Shown piece by piece: positions 8,505 through 17,668 of a stretch of 64,000 bases of DNA. Location: positions 3,561-67,560 of the forward strand of contig CAYYID010000024.1 in assembly GCA_964471915.1 (NCBI GenBank), given 5' to 3'. Within the stretch, counting starts at the first letter, position 1. Every line of letters starts with the position of its first letter. The notes beneath the pieces are model-generated. The model had not been told where the DNA came from. It made no database searches and saw nothing but the letters and a program-made list of their open reading frames with translations. This stretch comes from JAIEPW01 sp964471915 (GTDB lineage: Bacteria; Acidobacteriota; Terriglobia; Bryobacterales; Bryobacteraceae). The translations under genes were made by a program, and so were the position numbers.

Positions 8505-9944
8505 TTACTGGCCCTGAGCCAGGGTGTAGCCCGCGACGCCATCGTAGTTCCGCAGGATCTCGGTCTTGACGATCTGCAGGTTCTGCTGCGCCACGCGGGT
8601 CTGCTGCTCGATCAGGTTCATCGGCGTAACCGGACCCTTGGCCTGGAACCGGCAGCGGAAGCTGTCGGTGCAGAAGGTCTCCGGCAGGCCGTCCGGCCAC
8701 ACCTTCACGCCGCGGTTCGAGATCATCTTCAGTTCGAACTCCCCGCTGTTGGCGGGCTGCAGCGCCGCGGCGAGGGCGTTGGGATCCGAACTCGGCCAGT
8801 CGACATAGATGTCGATGCCGACCGTCTCGATCTTCGGATTCGGGCGCGGGCTGACCACGATCGGCTTCGCCGCGCCGGCATTGGTGTACTTCTTCGCGGG
8901 CAGCGTCTGCGGCAATTGGCCCATGCGGGCCGCCACGGCTTCGCCGAACTCCTTCGTGCCGACCTTCTGCTTGGAGACGCCCTCGCGGAAGATATCGTAC
9001 GTGTGGACCCCGTCCTCGATGGTCCGCAGCCAGGCGTTGTGCACCCGTTCCGCCACGTCCGCCTGCCCGATGTGGATCAGCATCAACACCGCGCCCAGCA
9101 GCAGGCCCGAGGGATTCGCCAGGTTCTGTCCCGCGCGCCGCGGCGCCGAGCCGTGGATCGCCTCGAACATCGCGCACTGGTCGCCGATGTTGGAAGATCC
9201 CGCCAGGCCCACCGAGCCCGCGATCTGCGCCGCCACGTCGCTCAGAATGTCGCCGTACAGGTTCGGCATCACGATCACGTCGAACGCCTCGGGGGTATCG
9301 GCCATTTTCGCCGCGCCGATGTCGACGATCCAGTGCTCCTTCTCGATGGACGGATACTCCGCGCCGATCTCGTCGAAGATGCGGTGGAACATGCCGTCCG
9401 TCATCTTCATGATGTTGTCCTTGGTGAAGGCGGTCACCTTCTTGCGGTTGTGCTGCACCGCGTAGTTGAAGGCGTAGCGGATGATCTTCTCGCAGCCCGG
9501 GCGCGAGATCAGCTTCAGGCACTGCATCACGTCGGTCGAGATGCGGTACTCGATGCCGGCGTAGAGATCCTCTTCGTTCTCCCGGACGATCACCACGTCC
9601 ATCACCGGGTGCTTGGTCTTCACAAAGGGGTGATAGCTGACGCACGGCCGCACATTCGCGAAGAGGCCCAGCGCCTTCCGGGTGGTGACGTTCAGGCTCT
9701 TGAAGCCCCCGCCCTGCGGCGTCGTGATCGGCGCTTTGAGAAACACCTTGGTGCGCCGCAGCGACTCCCAGCTGGAAGGTTCAATCCCGGCGGTGTTGCC
9801 GCGCAGGTAGACTTTCTCGCCGATTTCGATCTCTTCGATCGCCAGCCGCGCGCCCGCTGCTTTGAGGATGTGCAGCGTCGCGTCCATGATCTCGGGGCCG
9901 ATGCCGTCGCCTTTGGCGACCGTGATAGGGGTCTCGTTTGCCAT
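8505..9944 (-). CDS. icd: NADP-dependent isocitrate dehydrogenase, Thermus type
   Basis: A citric-acid-cycle enzyme oxidising isocitrate to 2-oxoglutarate. The 479-residue sequence has the isocitrate/isopropylmalate dehydrogenase features: GDGIGPEIMDATL at the N-terminus, VIVRENEEDLYAGIE, and the metal/nucleotide region NLYGDILSDVAAQIAGSVG. The extended C-terminal part (about 140 residues beyond the core) matches the Thermus-type enzyme rather than the E. coli type. It is the first gene of an icd-purE-purK run. The ATG at 9944 follows a roughly 80-base divergent gap shared with the DUF1549/DUF1553 gene. Confidence 0.9.
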   Translation of the reverse strand: MANETPITVAKGDGIGPEIMDATLHILKAAGARLAIEEIEIGEKVYLRGNTAGIEPSSWESLRRTKVFLKAPITTPQGGGFKSLNVTTRKALGLFANVRPCVSYHPFVKTKHPVMDVVIVRENEEDLYAGIEYRISTDVMQCLKLISRPGCEKIIRYAFNYAVQHNRKKVTAFTKDNIMKMTDGMFHRIFDEIGAEYPSIEKEHWIVDIGAAKMADTPEAFDVIVMPNLYGDILSDVAAQIAGSVGLAGSSNIGDQCAMFEAIHGSAPRRAGQNLANPSGLLLGAVLMLIHIGQADVAERVHNAWLRTIEDGVHTYDIFREGVSKQKVGTKEFGEAVAARMGQLPQTLPAKKYTNAGAAKPIVVSPRPNPKIETVGIDIYVDWPSSDPNALAAALQPANSGEFELKMISNRGVKVWPDGLPETFCTDSFRCRFQAKGPVTPMNLIEQQTRVAQQNLQIVKTEILRNYDGVAGYTLAQGQ

Positions 9945-10010
9945 ATTGGAAAGTGAGGGGAAACATTCAAGATACAGTGCCGGAGCCCTCTGCGGCAACT
10001 CGCACTCGCA

Positions 10011-10016
10011 TAATAT
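10011..10016 (+). promoter_or_regulatory. -10 hexamer TAATAT, likely leaderless start
   Basis: TAATAT ends 7 bases before the ATG at 10024, with only a weak GAAG between. Placed in the divergent gap with icd. No clear -35 box. Confidence 0.4.
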
Positions 10017-10023
10017 AGAAGCC

Positions 10024-12168
10024 ATGCGGATCGCCCTCGCCGCGTTGTCTCTGGCCGCCCTCTGGGCCGCCGACGAAGCCACGCGCCAGAGCGAAGAGAA
10101 GTTCATCGGCACGCGCCGCGGCTTCTGGTCGTTCGTGCCGCCGCAGCGCCCGGCGGTGCCGGCGCTGGCGCCGAACCCGGTCGATGCCTTCCTGCTCGAA
10201 GCCCTGCGGGAGAAGAACCTTTCGTTTGCGCCGGAGCCCGGCAAGGCGGCATTGCTGCGGCGCGTCACGCTCGATCTTACGGGGCTTCCTCCCACGCGCC
10301 CGGAGACGGACGCCTTTCTCGCCGACCGTTCCCCGCAGGCTTACGCGCGCGTGGTCGACCGCTTGCTCGCGTCTCCGGCGTACGGCGAACGCTGGGCGCA
10401 GCGCTGGCTCGACGTGGTCCGCTATGCCGACACCAACGGCTACGAAATCGACGCGGAGCGGCCGCACGCCTGGCGGTATCGCGACTACGTCGTCCGGGCC
10501 TTCCAGTCCGGCAAGCCCTTCGACCGCTTCGTCGAGGAACAGATCGCGGGCGACGAGCTGTTTCCGGGCGACCCCGACGCGCTGATCGCCACCGGCTTCC
10601 ACCGCGCCGGCCCCATCCACCTGGTCGCCGGCAATCAGGATGAGGAAATGAACCGCCAGGAGGTGCTCACCGAGATGGCGGGCGGCATCGGCAGCGTCTT
10701 TCTGGGGTTGACCGTGGGCTGCGCCCGCTGCCATAACCACAAGTTCGACCCCATCCTCCAGGCCGACTACTACCGGCTGCAGGCGGTCTTCGCCGCCACC
10801 GAGGGCAAGGACATCGAGATCGCCGGAGCCGCGGAAAAGGCGGGCTACGAGGCGGCGAAGAAGGAGCACGACGCCCGCCTGCGGCCAATTCGCGACGCCA
10901 TCGCGGCCATCGAAAAGCCCTACCACGACGCCATCGTCGCCGAAAAGAGCCATGTGCTCAGCGCCGCCCAGCGGGCCGCGCTGGCCAAGCCCAAGGCCGA
11001 GCGCACGCCGCCCGAGCAGGAACTCGCCAAGGAAGCCCGCGAGCTCACCGAGCCGCTGTGGGACGAGGTGCTGGCGCGGATCCCCCCGGCAGAGAAGGCG
11101 CGCCGCGCGGAGCTACGGCAGCAGATGCACGCCCTCGACAAGGAGGCGCCGGCGCTCCCCGCCACCGCGTACGCGGTCGCCAACCTGGAGAAGGCCCCGC
11201 CCGCCTTTATCCTCAAGGGCGGTGACCACCGCCACCGGCTGGCCGAAGTGGAACCGGCGATGCCGCGCGTGCTGCCGGACGCCGCGGTCCCCGCGGGTCC
11301 CACGGGACGCCGGGCGGCGCTCGCGCGCTGGCTGACGGCGCCGGAGCATCCGCTGACCGCGCGGGTGATGGTGAATCGCATTTGGCAGTTCCGCATGGGA
11401 CGCGGCCTCGTGGCGACGCCGAACGATTTCGGCGCGCTCGGCAAGCGGCCGACTAATCGCAAGCTGCTCGACTGGCTGGCCACCGAGTTCATCGCTACGG
11501 GCTGGAACGTGCGGGCGATCGACCGCCTGCTCGTGATGTCGCGCGCCTACCGGCAGAGCGCGGCCGCCCCGGCCGCCGCGCTGGCGGCGGACCCCGACAA
11601 CCGGCTGTGGTCGCGAGCCCTCCGGCGGCGGCTCGATGCCGAACAGCTACGCGACGCGATGCTCGCCGTATCGGGCGAACTCAACCCCAAGATGGGCGGA
11701 CCGCCCGTGCGCGTGGCCATCGAGAAGGAGGTCTACGACCTCATCTTCACCGAGTTCGAGCCTGATAACCTGTGGCCCCTGCCGCTCGATCCCACGGAGC
11801 AGAACCGCCGCAGCCTGTACCTGCTCAACAAGCGCACCGTGCGGCTGCCCATGCTGCAGAACTTCGATCAGCCGGATGCGATGACTTCGTGCCCGGAGCG
11901 GGCGGTATCCACCCACGCCTTGCAAGCCCTGACGATGATCAACTCGGAGTTCGCGCTGGGACGCGCCGGGCACTGGGCCGCGCAGCTCGAGCGGGAATGC
12001 GGAGCCGACCGGGCGTGCTCGATCCGGGAGGCGCACCGGGCGGCCCTGGGGCGGGGTCCGGCGGCGGCGGAGCTGCGGCTGGGGCTCGACTTCTTCGCTC
12101 GCGGCGGCGCGCTGGCGGACTTCACCCTGGCGATGCTGAACCGCAACGAGTTCGTGCACCTGCCGTAG
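10024..12168 (+). CDS. DUF1549/DUF1553 domain secreted protein
   Basis: A 714-residue exported protein common in planctomycetes, verrucomicrobia and acidobacteria. The DUF1549 half has RRVTLDLTGLPPT and YGERWAQRWLDVVRYADTNG; CARCHNHKFDP (CxxCH at 233-237) is a possible haem or metal site. The DUF1553 half has RVMVNRIWQFRMGRGLVATPNDFG and ends in the typical HALQALTMINSEF region. The usual N-terminal cytochrome domain is missing, and the DUF1501 partner gene that commonly follows is absent. A central segment (about residues 270-390) is rich in Ala, Lys and Glu and looks like a coiled insert. The function of the family is not established. Confidence 0.85.
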   Translation: MRIALAALSLAALWAADEATRQSEEKFIGTRRGFWSFVPPQRPAVPALAPNPVDAFLLEALREKNLSFAPEPGKAALLRRVTLDLTGLPPTRPETDAFLADRSPQAYARVVDRLLASPAYGERWAQRWLDVVRYADTNGYEIDAERPHAWRYRDYVVRAFQSGKPFDRFVEEQIAGDELFPGDPDALIATGFHRAGPIHLVAGNQDEEMNRQEVLTEMAGGIGSVFLGLTVGCARCHNHKFDPILQADYYRLQAVFAATEGKDIEIAGAAEKAGYEAAKKEHDARLRPIRDAIAAIEKPYHDAIVAEKSHVLSAAQRAALAKPKAERTPPEQELAKEARELTEPLWDEVLARIPPAEKARRAELRQQMHALDKEAPALPATAYAVANLEKAPPAFILKGGDHRHRLAEVEPAMPRVLPDAAVPAGPTGRRAALARWLTAPEHPLTARVMVNRIWQFRMGRGLVATPNDFGALGKRPTNRKLLDWLATEFIATGWNVRAIDRLLVMSRAYRQSAAAPAAALAADPDNRLWSRALRRRLDAEQLRDAMLAVSGELNPKMGGPPVRVAIEKEVYDLIFTEFEPDNLWPLPLDPTEQNRRSLYLLNKRTVRLPMLQNFDQPDAMTSCPERAVSTHALQALTMINSEFALGRAGHWAAQLERECGADRACSIREAHRAALGRGPAAAELRLGLDFFARGGALADFTLAMLNRNEFVHLP

Positions 12169-12180
12169 ACGGGTTACGGC

Positions 12181-12300
12181 TCACAACAGCCACCGTACGC
12201 CGGCCACGCCCCAGAACCGGGGAGTGCGGAATCCGACCTCGAAGTAGCGCTGGTTGCCCAGGTTCTTCAGGCGAGTGTAAAACTGGACCCGTTGGCCGGA
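12181..12300 (-). pseudogene. Remnant: last 40 codons of a TonB-dependent receptor
   Basis: The minus strand reads the C-terminal end of a TonB receptor, including LGNQRYFEVGFRTPRFWG and ending VRWLL then stop. It is about 87 percent identical at DNA level, counted by eye over about 110 bases, to the 3' end of the intact receptor at 14.7 kb. Upstream of the conserved part an in-frame TGA occurs eight codons before, and no start codon is present, so it is a dead fragment. Confidence 0.8.
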
Positions 12301-12340
12301 TTCTGGAGATCGTGGACCCTCTCACAGGCGATCTCAGCGG

Positions 12341-14572
12341 TCAGCGCCGGATTGCGACCCGCGTGCTCGACTCCGCACCCGCCATCCGGAGAACCACCGG
12401 CACCTCGTTCCCCGCCTCCGCGTCCGCCGGAATCAGCGCGTTGATCTGCATCACGCCCGCGGTTCCCGGCGCCTGGCCGCGGAACAGCACCATGGCCGGC
12501 CGGCCTCCGACCAACAGCGTCATTGCGGCCACCGGTTCGGGATACGGAGCGGCAGCCACCTGCCCGGAGATGCTCGCCGGAACGGTCACGCCCTGCCCCG
12601 TCGCGTAGAGCACGATCGCTCCTCCAGGTTGCGCGGGCTGGCCGGCGTCATTGAGTGTGCCGTTTGCGTTCCAGATCCGCGGAAAGAGGCCGGGCGATGC
12701 CGCCGCAATCCGCAACGCTTCGGCAGTGCTCGCCGCGCCCCGGTAGCGGACCACGACGGAAGCCTCGGCGGCGCCCGCCACCTCGTAAGGCACCTGGATG
12801 TTCACCTGATCCTGCCGCGCGAAGAGCAGCGGCGCCGGCACGCCGTTGACGGTCACGGCCACGTCCCCGAGCACAAACGGCAAGCGGCCCTGCGCGTCGA
12901 AGCTGGCCACGGCGCCCGTGGCGGGGCCCAGGCCGGCGCCGAAGATCGACAGCAACTGCCCGGGCGCCGCCGCTTGCGCCGCCCCGGTGAACGCGTTGCC
13001 CAACCCGCCCGCGGCGATCCGCGGCGTTATGCCCGAAGCTTCGCCCTCGGTGACGGTGATGGAGCGATCGGCCGCCAGGTTCTCCAGCCGGTCCCGGGCG
13101 CCCGACGGCCATTCGATTTCGAGCGCCTCCGCGAGCGCCGCGTCCCCGAGCCCGAAATGGACCTCGAGGCTGTTGTGGCCCATGAAGGTGTTCTGCGTCT
13201 CGATGGCGCGGCGCTGGGTCACCCGCCTGCCGCCGATGAAAGAGGTCAGCCGGAGCTTGGCGCCCACCGCGCTCCGGTTGGACCGTACGCCGATGCAGCG
13301 GATCTTCAGCCAGTGGTTCCCGTTGGCGGTCTCGTTCTTGAGGAGGGAGTGCCTTCCCGCGGGCTGAGCCGCACCAGCGAATACGTCCAGGTCACCGTCG
13401 TTATCGTAGTCGCCGGCCGCGGCGGTCCACAGCACCCCCAAGCCCGGCGTGAGGTCGATCCGGTCGAACCCCCCGTCCCGGTTGTTGCGATACCAGCGCC
13501 CGCCCGTTACCGTGGCCACAAACACGTCCAGGTAACCATCGTTGTCGAAGTCACCCCAAACGTTGGCGAGCGAGGTGGCGATCTCCGTCACCAGCGGCCC
13601 TTGCGTCACCTTGGTGAACTGCCCGCTGTCGTTGCGGTACAGCTCGTTCGCGAGGCCTCCCAACTGCAGCGCGTAGTTGGTGACGAAGAAATCCAGATCG
13701 CCGTCGTTGTCGTAGTCGATCCAGTTCACGGTCTGTCCGTCGCGCGGTGGCTGGGCAAACGGCGCGTTCGCAAGGCGGTCGAACGCCAGGCTGCCGCTCT
13801 CTTTCAGAAGATTCCGGAAATAGAAGTCGAGGCCCAGCACGTTGCTGGCGGGTCCCGTCCCGATGAACAGGTCCAGGTCACCGTCGTCGTCGAAATCGGC
13901 CCACGAGCCGTTCGTGTAAGGGGCCAGTCCCGTCACCAGGGGGCCCTCGGTCACCCGCGTGAATCCGAAGTCCGGCGGACCGTTGTTCAAAAAGAGGAAA
14001 TTCGGCTGCGGCGTCCCTGTGAAACCCGCCGGATGCGTCACGAACAGATCCACGTCGCCGTCGTTGTCCACGTCGGCCCACGACGGGGACCAGCCGCGCA
14101 GGTCGACGCCCGCTAGGCCGGGGGGCGCCACGCGGCTCAGCCGGCCGCCGCCATCGTTGCGGTAGAGGACCGACCCGGCGCCGGCGAGGAAAAGATCCGG
14201 GTCGCCGTCATTATCGTAGTCCGCCCAAGCGGCGCCGATGGGGAAGTTGTTGTCACCGGCGAAGCCGTCTACCGTAACTTGCGTGAAGCGATCCCCACCG
14301 TCGTTCCGGAACATTCGCCGGCGCTGCGCGGCGGGAGGCGCCGGGGTGGAAAGCGAGCCGATCACGAACAGGTCGAGATCGCCATCGCCGTCATAGTCGA
14401 TCCAGGTTGCACCGCTCGCGTTGCCTGCCGCTCCGATGTCGCCACCGGTAAGCCGCGTGAATGAGAACGGTGGAGCGGACTGGGCGGCCGCGCCTGCCGC
14501 TAGCGCCAAGGTCAGCGCCGCGACGCCCGCAAGGTCCCAACGGCGGTGCGGGCGGTTTTCTGGTTTCCCCAT
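12341..14572 (-). CDS. VCBS/FG-GAP repeat, ASPIC/UnbV and Solibacter C-terminal domain secreted protein
   Basis: A secreted protein of about 743 residues. After a signal peptide (LAGVAALTLALAAGAAAQ) come at least seven FG-GAP/VCBS calcium-binding blades with DxDxDGDxD motifs such as DYDGDGDLDLF and DYDNDGDPDLF. These are followed by an ASPIC/UnbV domain (NHWLKIRCIG ... VHFGLGDA) and a C-terminal domain of the TIGR03437 type, recognised by QVNIQVPYEVAG. The last domain is almost restricted to Solibacter relatives. Likely a surface adhesion or binding protein. ATG 14572 and ATG 14581 are both possible starts. The gene is flanked by an intact TonB receptor and a remnant of another, all on the same strand. 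Confidence 0.85.
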   Translation of the reverse strand: MGKPENRPHRRWDLAGVAALTLALAAGAAAQSAPPFSFTRLTGGDIGAAGNASGATWIDYDGDGDLDLFVIGSLSTPAPPAAQRRRMFRNDGGDRFTQVTVDGFAGDNNFPIGAAWADYDNDGDPDLFLAGAGSVLYRNDGGGRLSRVAPPGLAGVDLRGWSPSWADVDNDGDVDLFVTHPAGFTGTPQPNFLFLNNGPPDFGFTRVTEGPLVTGLAPYTNGSWADFDDDGDLDLFIGTGPASNVLGLDFYFRNLLKESGSLAFDRLANAPFAQPPRDGQTVNWIDYDNDGDLDFFVTNYALQLGGLANELYRNDSGQFTKVTQGPLVTEIATSLANVWGDFDNDGYLDVFVATVTGGRWYRNNRDGGFDRIDLTPGLGVLWTAAAGDYDNDGDLDVFAGAAQPAGRHSLLKNETANGNHWLKIRCIGVRSNRSAVGAKLRLTSFIGGRRVTQRRAIETQNTFMGHNSLEVHFGLGDAALAEALEIEWPSGARDRLENLAADRSITVTEGEASGITPRIAAGGLGNAFTGAAQAAAPGQLLSIFGAGLGPATGAVASFDAQGRLPFVLGDVAVTVNGVPAPLLFARQDQVNIQVPYEVAGAAEASVVVRYRGAASTAEALRIAAASPGLFPRIWNANGTLNDAGQPAQPGGAIVLYATGQGVTVPASISGQVAAAPYPEPVAAMTLLVGGRPAMVLFRGQAPGTAGVMQINALIPADAEAGNEVPVVLRMAGAESSTRVAIRR

Positions 14573-14729
14573 GAAAGGCATGCTAGGGGCGACGGCGGCG
14601 GGCCGCCACCTCCCCGCCGCGGGGGTTTCCTGTGGCACGGCCAAATGGACATTTCCCGGGGCGGATGAATTTGCCCGGGTACCCGGCCGGACCGAGCTGG
14701 CTGCCAATCCGGTGGCTCGGGCGGACGGC

Positions 14730-17102
14730 CTAGAACAGCCACCGGACGCCGCCCACGCCCCAGAACCGGGGAGTGCGGAAGCCGTCCTCGAAGTACCGCT
14801 GGTTACCTAGGTTCTCCAAGCGGCCGTAGAACTGGACCCGGTGGCGCTCGCCGGCCGGCAGCGTGTAGCTGAGCATCAGGTCGGCTTTGCGCGGACCCGG
14901 AAACCGGAAGGCGCGCGTCCCGGAGCCGGCAAAGAACGGCCCGGTATAGCTCGCCGCGGCCAGGAAGTCGAGGGTCGCGTCGATGCGTTTGCCGATCCGC
15001 TGCACCGCCAACAGCGTGAACTGGTGCGGGAACACGCGGAGCGTGCGCAGGGACCCGCCCAAGAGCACCGAGTTGCGCTCCCGCGCGTTGGTGTAGGTAT
15101 ACGACGAGTTCAGGGTGAGGGACCGCGTGGGGCGCGCTTCGACGGAGAGTTCGACGCCGCGGGCGAGCCCTCCGCGCGTGTTCAGGTAGCCTCCGAACCG
15201 GCGGTAGGGATCGGTAGCCGCGTTGATGCGTCCGCTGAAGTCGAAAACGATCACCTCTTGCAGCCGCGTGTAGAAGTACGATGCGCTCAGCCGGAGGCGC
15301 GAGTTCGCCAAGTACTGGTCGATGCCGAAGTCGAGGCCGAGCGTGCGGTCGGGCCGGAGGCGCGGGTCGCCATAGGGGCTGAAGGACCCGCCGAAGAAGC
15401 CCGCGCCGAAGCGCTCATAGAGCGACGGGGCGCGATAGGCGTTGCCCGCATGGGCACGGAGCTTTGTGCCGGTGCGGTGGAAGAACCAGGCGGCGGAGGC
15501 GTCCCCGGTAAGAGCGTCGGGCGGCGCGGGCGCGCTGACGCCGGTGTACGCCGGCGTTCCTCCCGAGAAGCGCGGCGCGGAGACGGCGAAGCCCTGCCAG
15601 CGGCCGGAGAGCGACACCGCGAGGCGGTTCGAGAACAGCCGGATCTGATCCTGTACGAAGGCGCTCGAGGATCGCTGGACGACCTCGGCGCGAGCGTCCA
15701 CCGTGGCGGACCGGGAGACGTTGGTGAAGCTCTCGCGTTCGAATTCGTAACCGCCGCTGAGGAACTGAGCCGCGCCGAGACGGGCGTCCGCGCGGGCCGA
15801 GAGCACGTCGATGCGGCCGTCGAAGAGGTTGGCGTTCGGGATGCGGGGCTGAAAGCGCACGCCCAGCGGCCCGTCGCGGTTGTCGCGCGAGGTGGCCAGG
15901 CCCTGGTAATCGAGCCGGAGATTCACAGCCTGCGTGAGCTGGTGCTGCACCCCGCCCAGCCCGCTCCAGACGCGGGCGGAGCGGCGGGCGTCGGGATCGT
16001 TGAGCGAGGGCGCGAACGTGGCGGCGCCCCAGTCGAAGGGGAGTCCGGCTTCGGCGCGGCGGATGGCAGCCGGCGGCAGCGGGATGGCTGGGACCGGGTT
16101 CGTGGCCGGCAGCACGGGACCAGCGAACGGCGAAGTGTTCAGCCCCAAGGAGGTGTCGGCGGCCCACAGGCGGGCGCGGAACGAGGTCCGCGGCGTGGCC
16201 AGGAACTGCAACTGGCTCTGCAGCGTGGAATTGCGGTGCCGGTCGTCGCCATCGACCCCGCTGAGGACGTTCAGATGCTCCAGCCCGAGCGAGTAGCGCA
16301 GGCGATCCCGGGCGGCGGAACCGGACATCCGCGCCTGAGGACGGAGCAGGCCGAGTCCGCCGCCCTCGACCGCTAGTGATCCGCGGAACGGGCCCCCGCC
16401 GGGGTTGGTGATCAGGTTCAGCACGCCGCCGGTGGCGTGGGTCCCGTACAGGGAGGAGCCGGAGCCGCGCAGCACTTCAATGCGGTCGATGTCCGGGAGC
16501 AGCACATCGCTCAGGAAGCCGGTGGCTTCCCCCTGCGGGGCGGAGGAATCGCGGAGGCGAAAGCCGTCAACCAGCAGGGCGGTGTCGAAGGTGCGGAGGC
16601 CGCGCGTGGCGACGCTGGTGAGCGCGCCGGGCCCGCCGAACTGGGCGACCCGGAGTCCGGGGACCTGCTTCAGCGCCTCGGGCAGCGAAAACTCGCCGCG
16701 GAGGGCGATCTGCTCGGCAGAGACGACGTCGAGCGCCTTGGCGATTTCGTCCACCGATTGCGCGGTGCCGGTGGCGGTAACGACGACGTTGGTGGAGACC
16801 CGCTGCAGTTCGAGCCGGAGGTCGGCGACGGCGGGCGGGGTGAGCGCCTGCGGCGCCGAAGGTGCGAAGCCAGCGCCCGAGGCGGTGACCAGCACCTCGC
16901 CGACCGGCAGCGAGCCGAAGGCATATTCGCCGGCAGGTCCGCTACGGACGGTGGTCTGGAAGGACCCGGAACGGCTGGTGGCAGTGACGGTGGCGCCGGA
17001 GACGGCGGCACCGGAAGGATCGAGAACCCGGCCGGTAAGCGTCGCGGCGCACGCAGCGTCCGCGAGAATCAAAGCGAAAAGTGAAAACCGAAAACTTGCC
17101 AT
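14730..17102 (-). CDS. TonB-dependent receptor, probable cobalamin receptor
   Basis: A 790-residue outer-membrane transporter. A signal peptide is followed by a carboxypeptidase-like regulatory domain (residues about 20-100, LTGRVLDPSGAAVSGATV), then the plug (about 115-225, EALKQVPGLRVAQFGGPG and RIEVLRGSGSSLYG) and a 22-strand-type barrel ending in Phe (VRWLF). A cobalamin riboswitch lies directly upstream, which argues for uptake of vitamin B12 or a corrinoid, BtuB-like. The ribosome site is a GGGAGG run just before the ATG. No other B12 transport genes (btuCDF) are in the window. The specificity rests on the riboswitch. Confidence 0.88.
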   Translation of the reverse strand: MASFRFSLFALILADAACAATLTGRVLDPSGAAVSGATVTATSRSGSFQTTVRSGPAGEYAFGSLPVGEVLVTASGAGFAPSAPQALTPPAVADLRLELQRVSTNVVVTATGTAQSVDEIAKALDVVSAEQIALRGEFSLPEALKQVPGLRVAQFGGPGALTSVATRGLRTFDTALLVDGFRLRDSSAPQGEATGFLSDVLLPDIDRIEVLRGSGSSLYGTHATGGVLNLITNPGGGPFRGSLAVEGGGLGLLRPQARMSGSAARDRLRYSLGLEHLNVLSGVDGDDRHRNSTLQSQLQFLATPRTSFRARLWAADTSLGLNTSPFAGPVLPATNPVPAIPLPPAAIRRAEAGLPFDWGAATFAPSLNDPDARRSARVWSGLGGVQHQLTQAVNLRLDYQGLATSRDNRDGPLGVRFQPRIPNANLFDGRIDVLSARADARLGAAQFLSGGYEFERESFTNVSRSATVDARAEVVQRSSSAFVQDQIRLFSNRLAVSLSGRWQGFAVSAPRFSGGTPAYTGVSAPAPPDALTGDASAAWFFHRTGTKLRAHAGNAYRAPSLYERFGAGFFGGSFSPYGDPRLRPDRTLGLDFGIDQYLANSRLRLSASYFYTRLQEVIVFDFSGRINAATDPYRRFGGYLNTRGGLARGVELSVEARPTRSLTLNSSYTYTNARERNSVLLGGSLRTLRVFPHQFTLLAVQRIGKRIDATLDFLAAASYTGPFFAGSGTRAFRFPGPRKADLMLSYTLPAGERHRVQFYGRLENLGNQRYFEDGFRTPRFWGVGGVRWLF

Positions 17103-17149
17103 ACCCTCCCCTCGAGAGTTGCTAGAAGTTCACGGCCATTTCGGCCGCG

Positions 17150-17345
17150 GTTTCCGGCAGGTCTTCGGACTTGCAGGCGTTTTCCTCCGAGGGAGGATTT
17201 TCCTAGCGGCCACCGCTTCCCAATCCGCGGGCGCGGATCAGTGCTCGATTGGCGGCCGTCGTTCCTGCTCACCGCTGCGGGGGCAGTCCCGGTTTCCCAC
17301 CGGGTTCCCTTTTCAACGCGGTCCCTTTTCGAGGGACCACGTACC
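17150..17345 (-). promoter_or_regulatory. Cobalamin (adenosylcobalamin) riboswitch
   Basis: On the minus strand the conserved core is readable in order: GGGAACCCGGTGGGAAACC, then GGACTGCCCCCGCAGCGGT, then GATTGGGAAG, and finally the B12 box GTCCGAAGACCTGCC (about 17155-17170). The spacing matches the standard cobalamin element (RF00174 type). Between it and the start codon, GGCC-GAAAT-GGCC (around 17131-17145) can form a small hairpin that may be part of the expression platform. Cobalamin binding is expected to shut off the receptor gene downstream. Confidence 0.93.
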
Positions 17346-17357
17346 GGCAACGGTGGG

Positions 17358-17386
17358 AGTATAGCAAGGAGTGTCAAGGGGACCAA
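17358..17386 (-). promoter_or_regulatory. Promoter of the cobalamin riboswitch transcript
   Basis: Minus-strand TTGGTC (17381-17386), a 17-base spacer, and TATACT (17358-17363). Transcription would start near 17350, immediately before the riboswitch. The -10 box is strong (5 of 6) and the -35 moderate. Confidence 0.55.
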
Positions 17387-17461
17387 GCGAAATCGCCCCA
17401 CCAGGGACGGTCACAAGCGCCGAAGATTTTTCTTTCGCGGCGTAAGCCCCAATGCGTCTAT

Positions 17462-17477
17462 CAATTGGTGTCAATTG
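17462..17477. repeat. Paired palindrome CAATTG-GTGT-CAATTG
   Basis: Two perfect 6-bp palindromes separated by four bases, within an AT-rich patch of the roughly 320-base gap between the riboswitch promoter and the next gene at 17669. The rest of that gap holds no convincing coding region. Could be an operator; no regulator is identified. Confidence 0.3.
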
Positions 17478-17668
17478 TTCAACGATCGCTGGATGCAGGC
17501 AGAACACCCGGCCGGACGAGGATGCGGGTGCAACCGCCTCAAGCCCGCGGGTCCGGCGTCCGATTGACGTAAGGGGATGCTGGCCCGGCCGCGGCGATCG
17601 GCACGGAACCAGGCATACACGGTAGTCTGAAGTAGCAAGACCGCCGGCGCGGGAAAAAGAAAGAAAGC

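Noticed and set aside
6954..9956. 1000-codon open frame on the plus strand
   Set aside because: Antisense to purK, purE and icd, all of which are clearly real.
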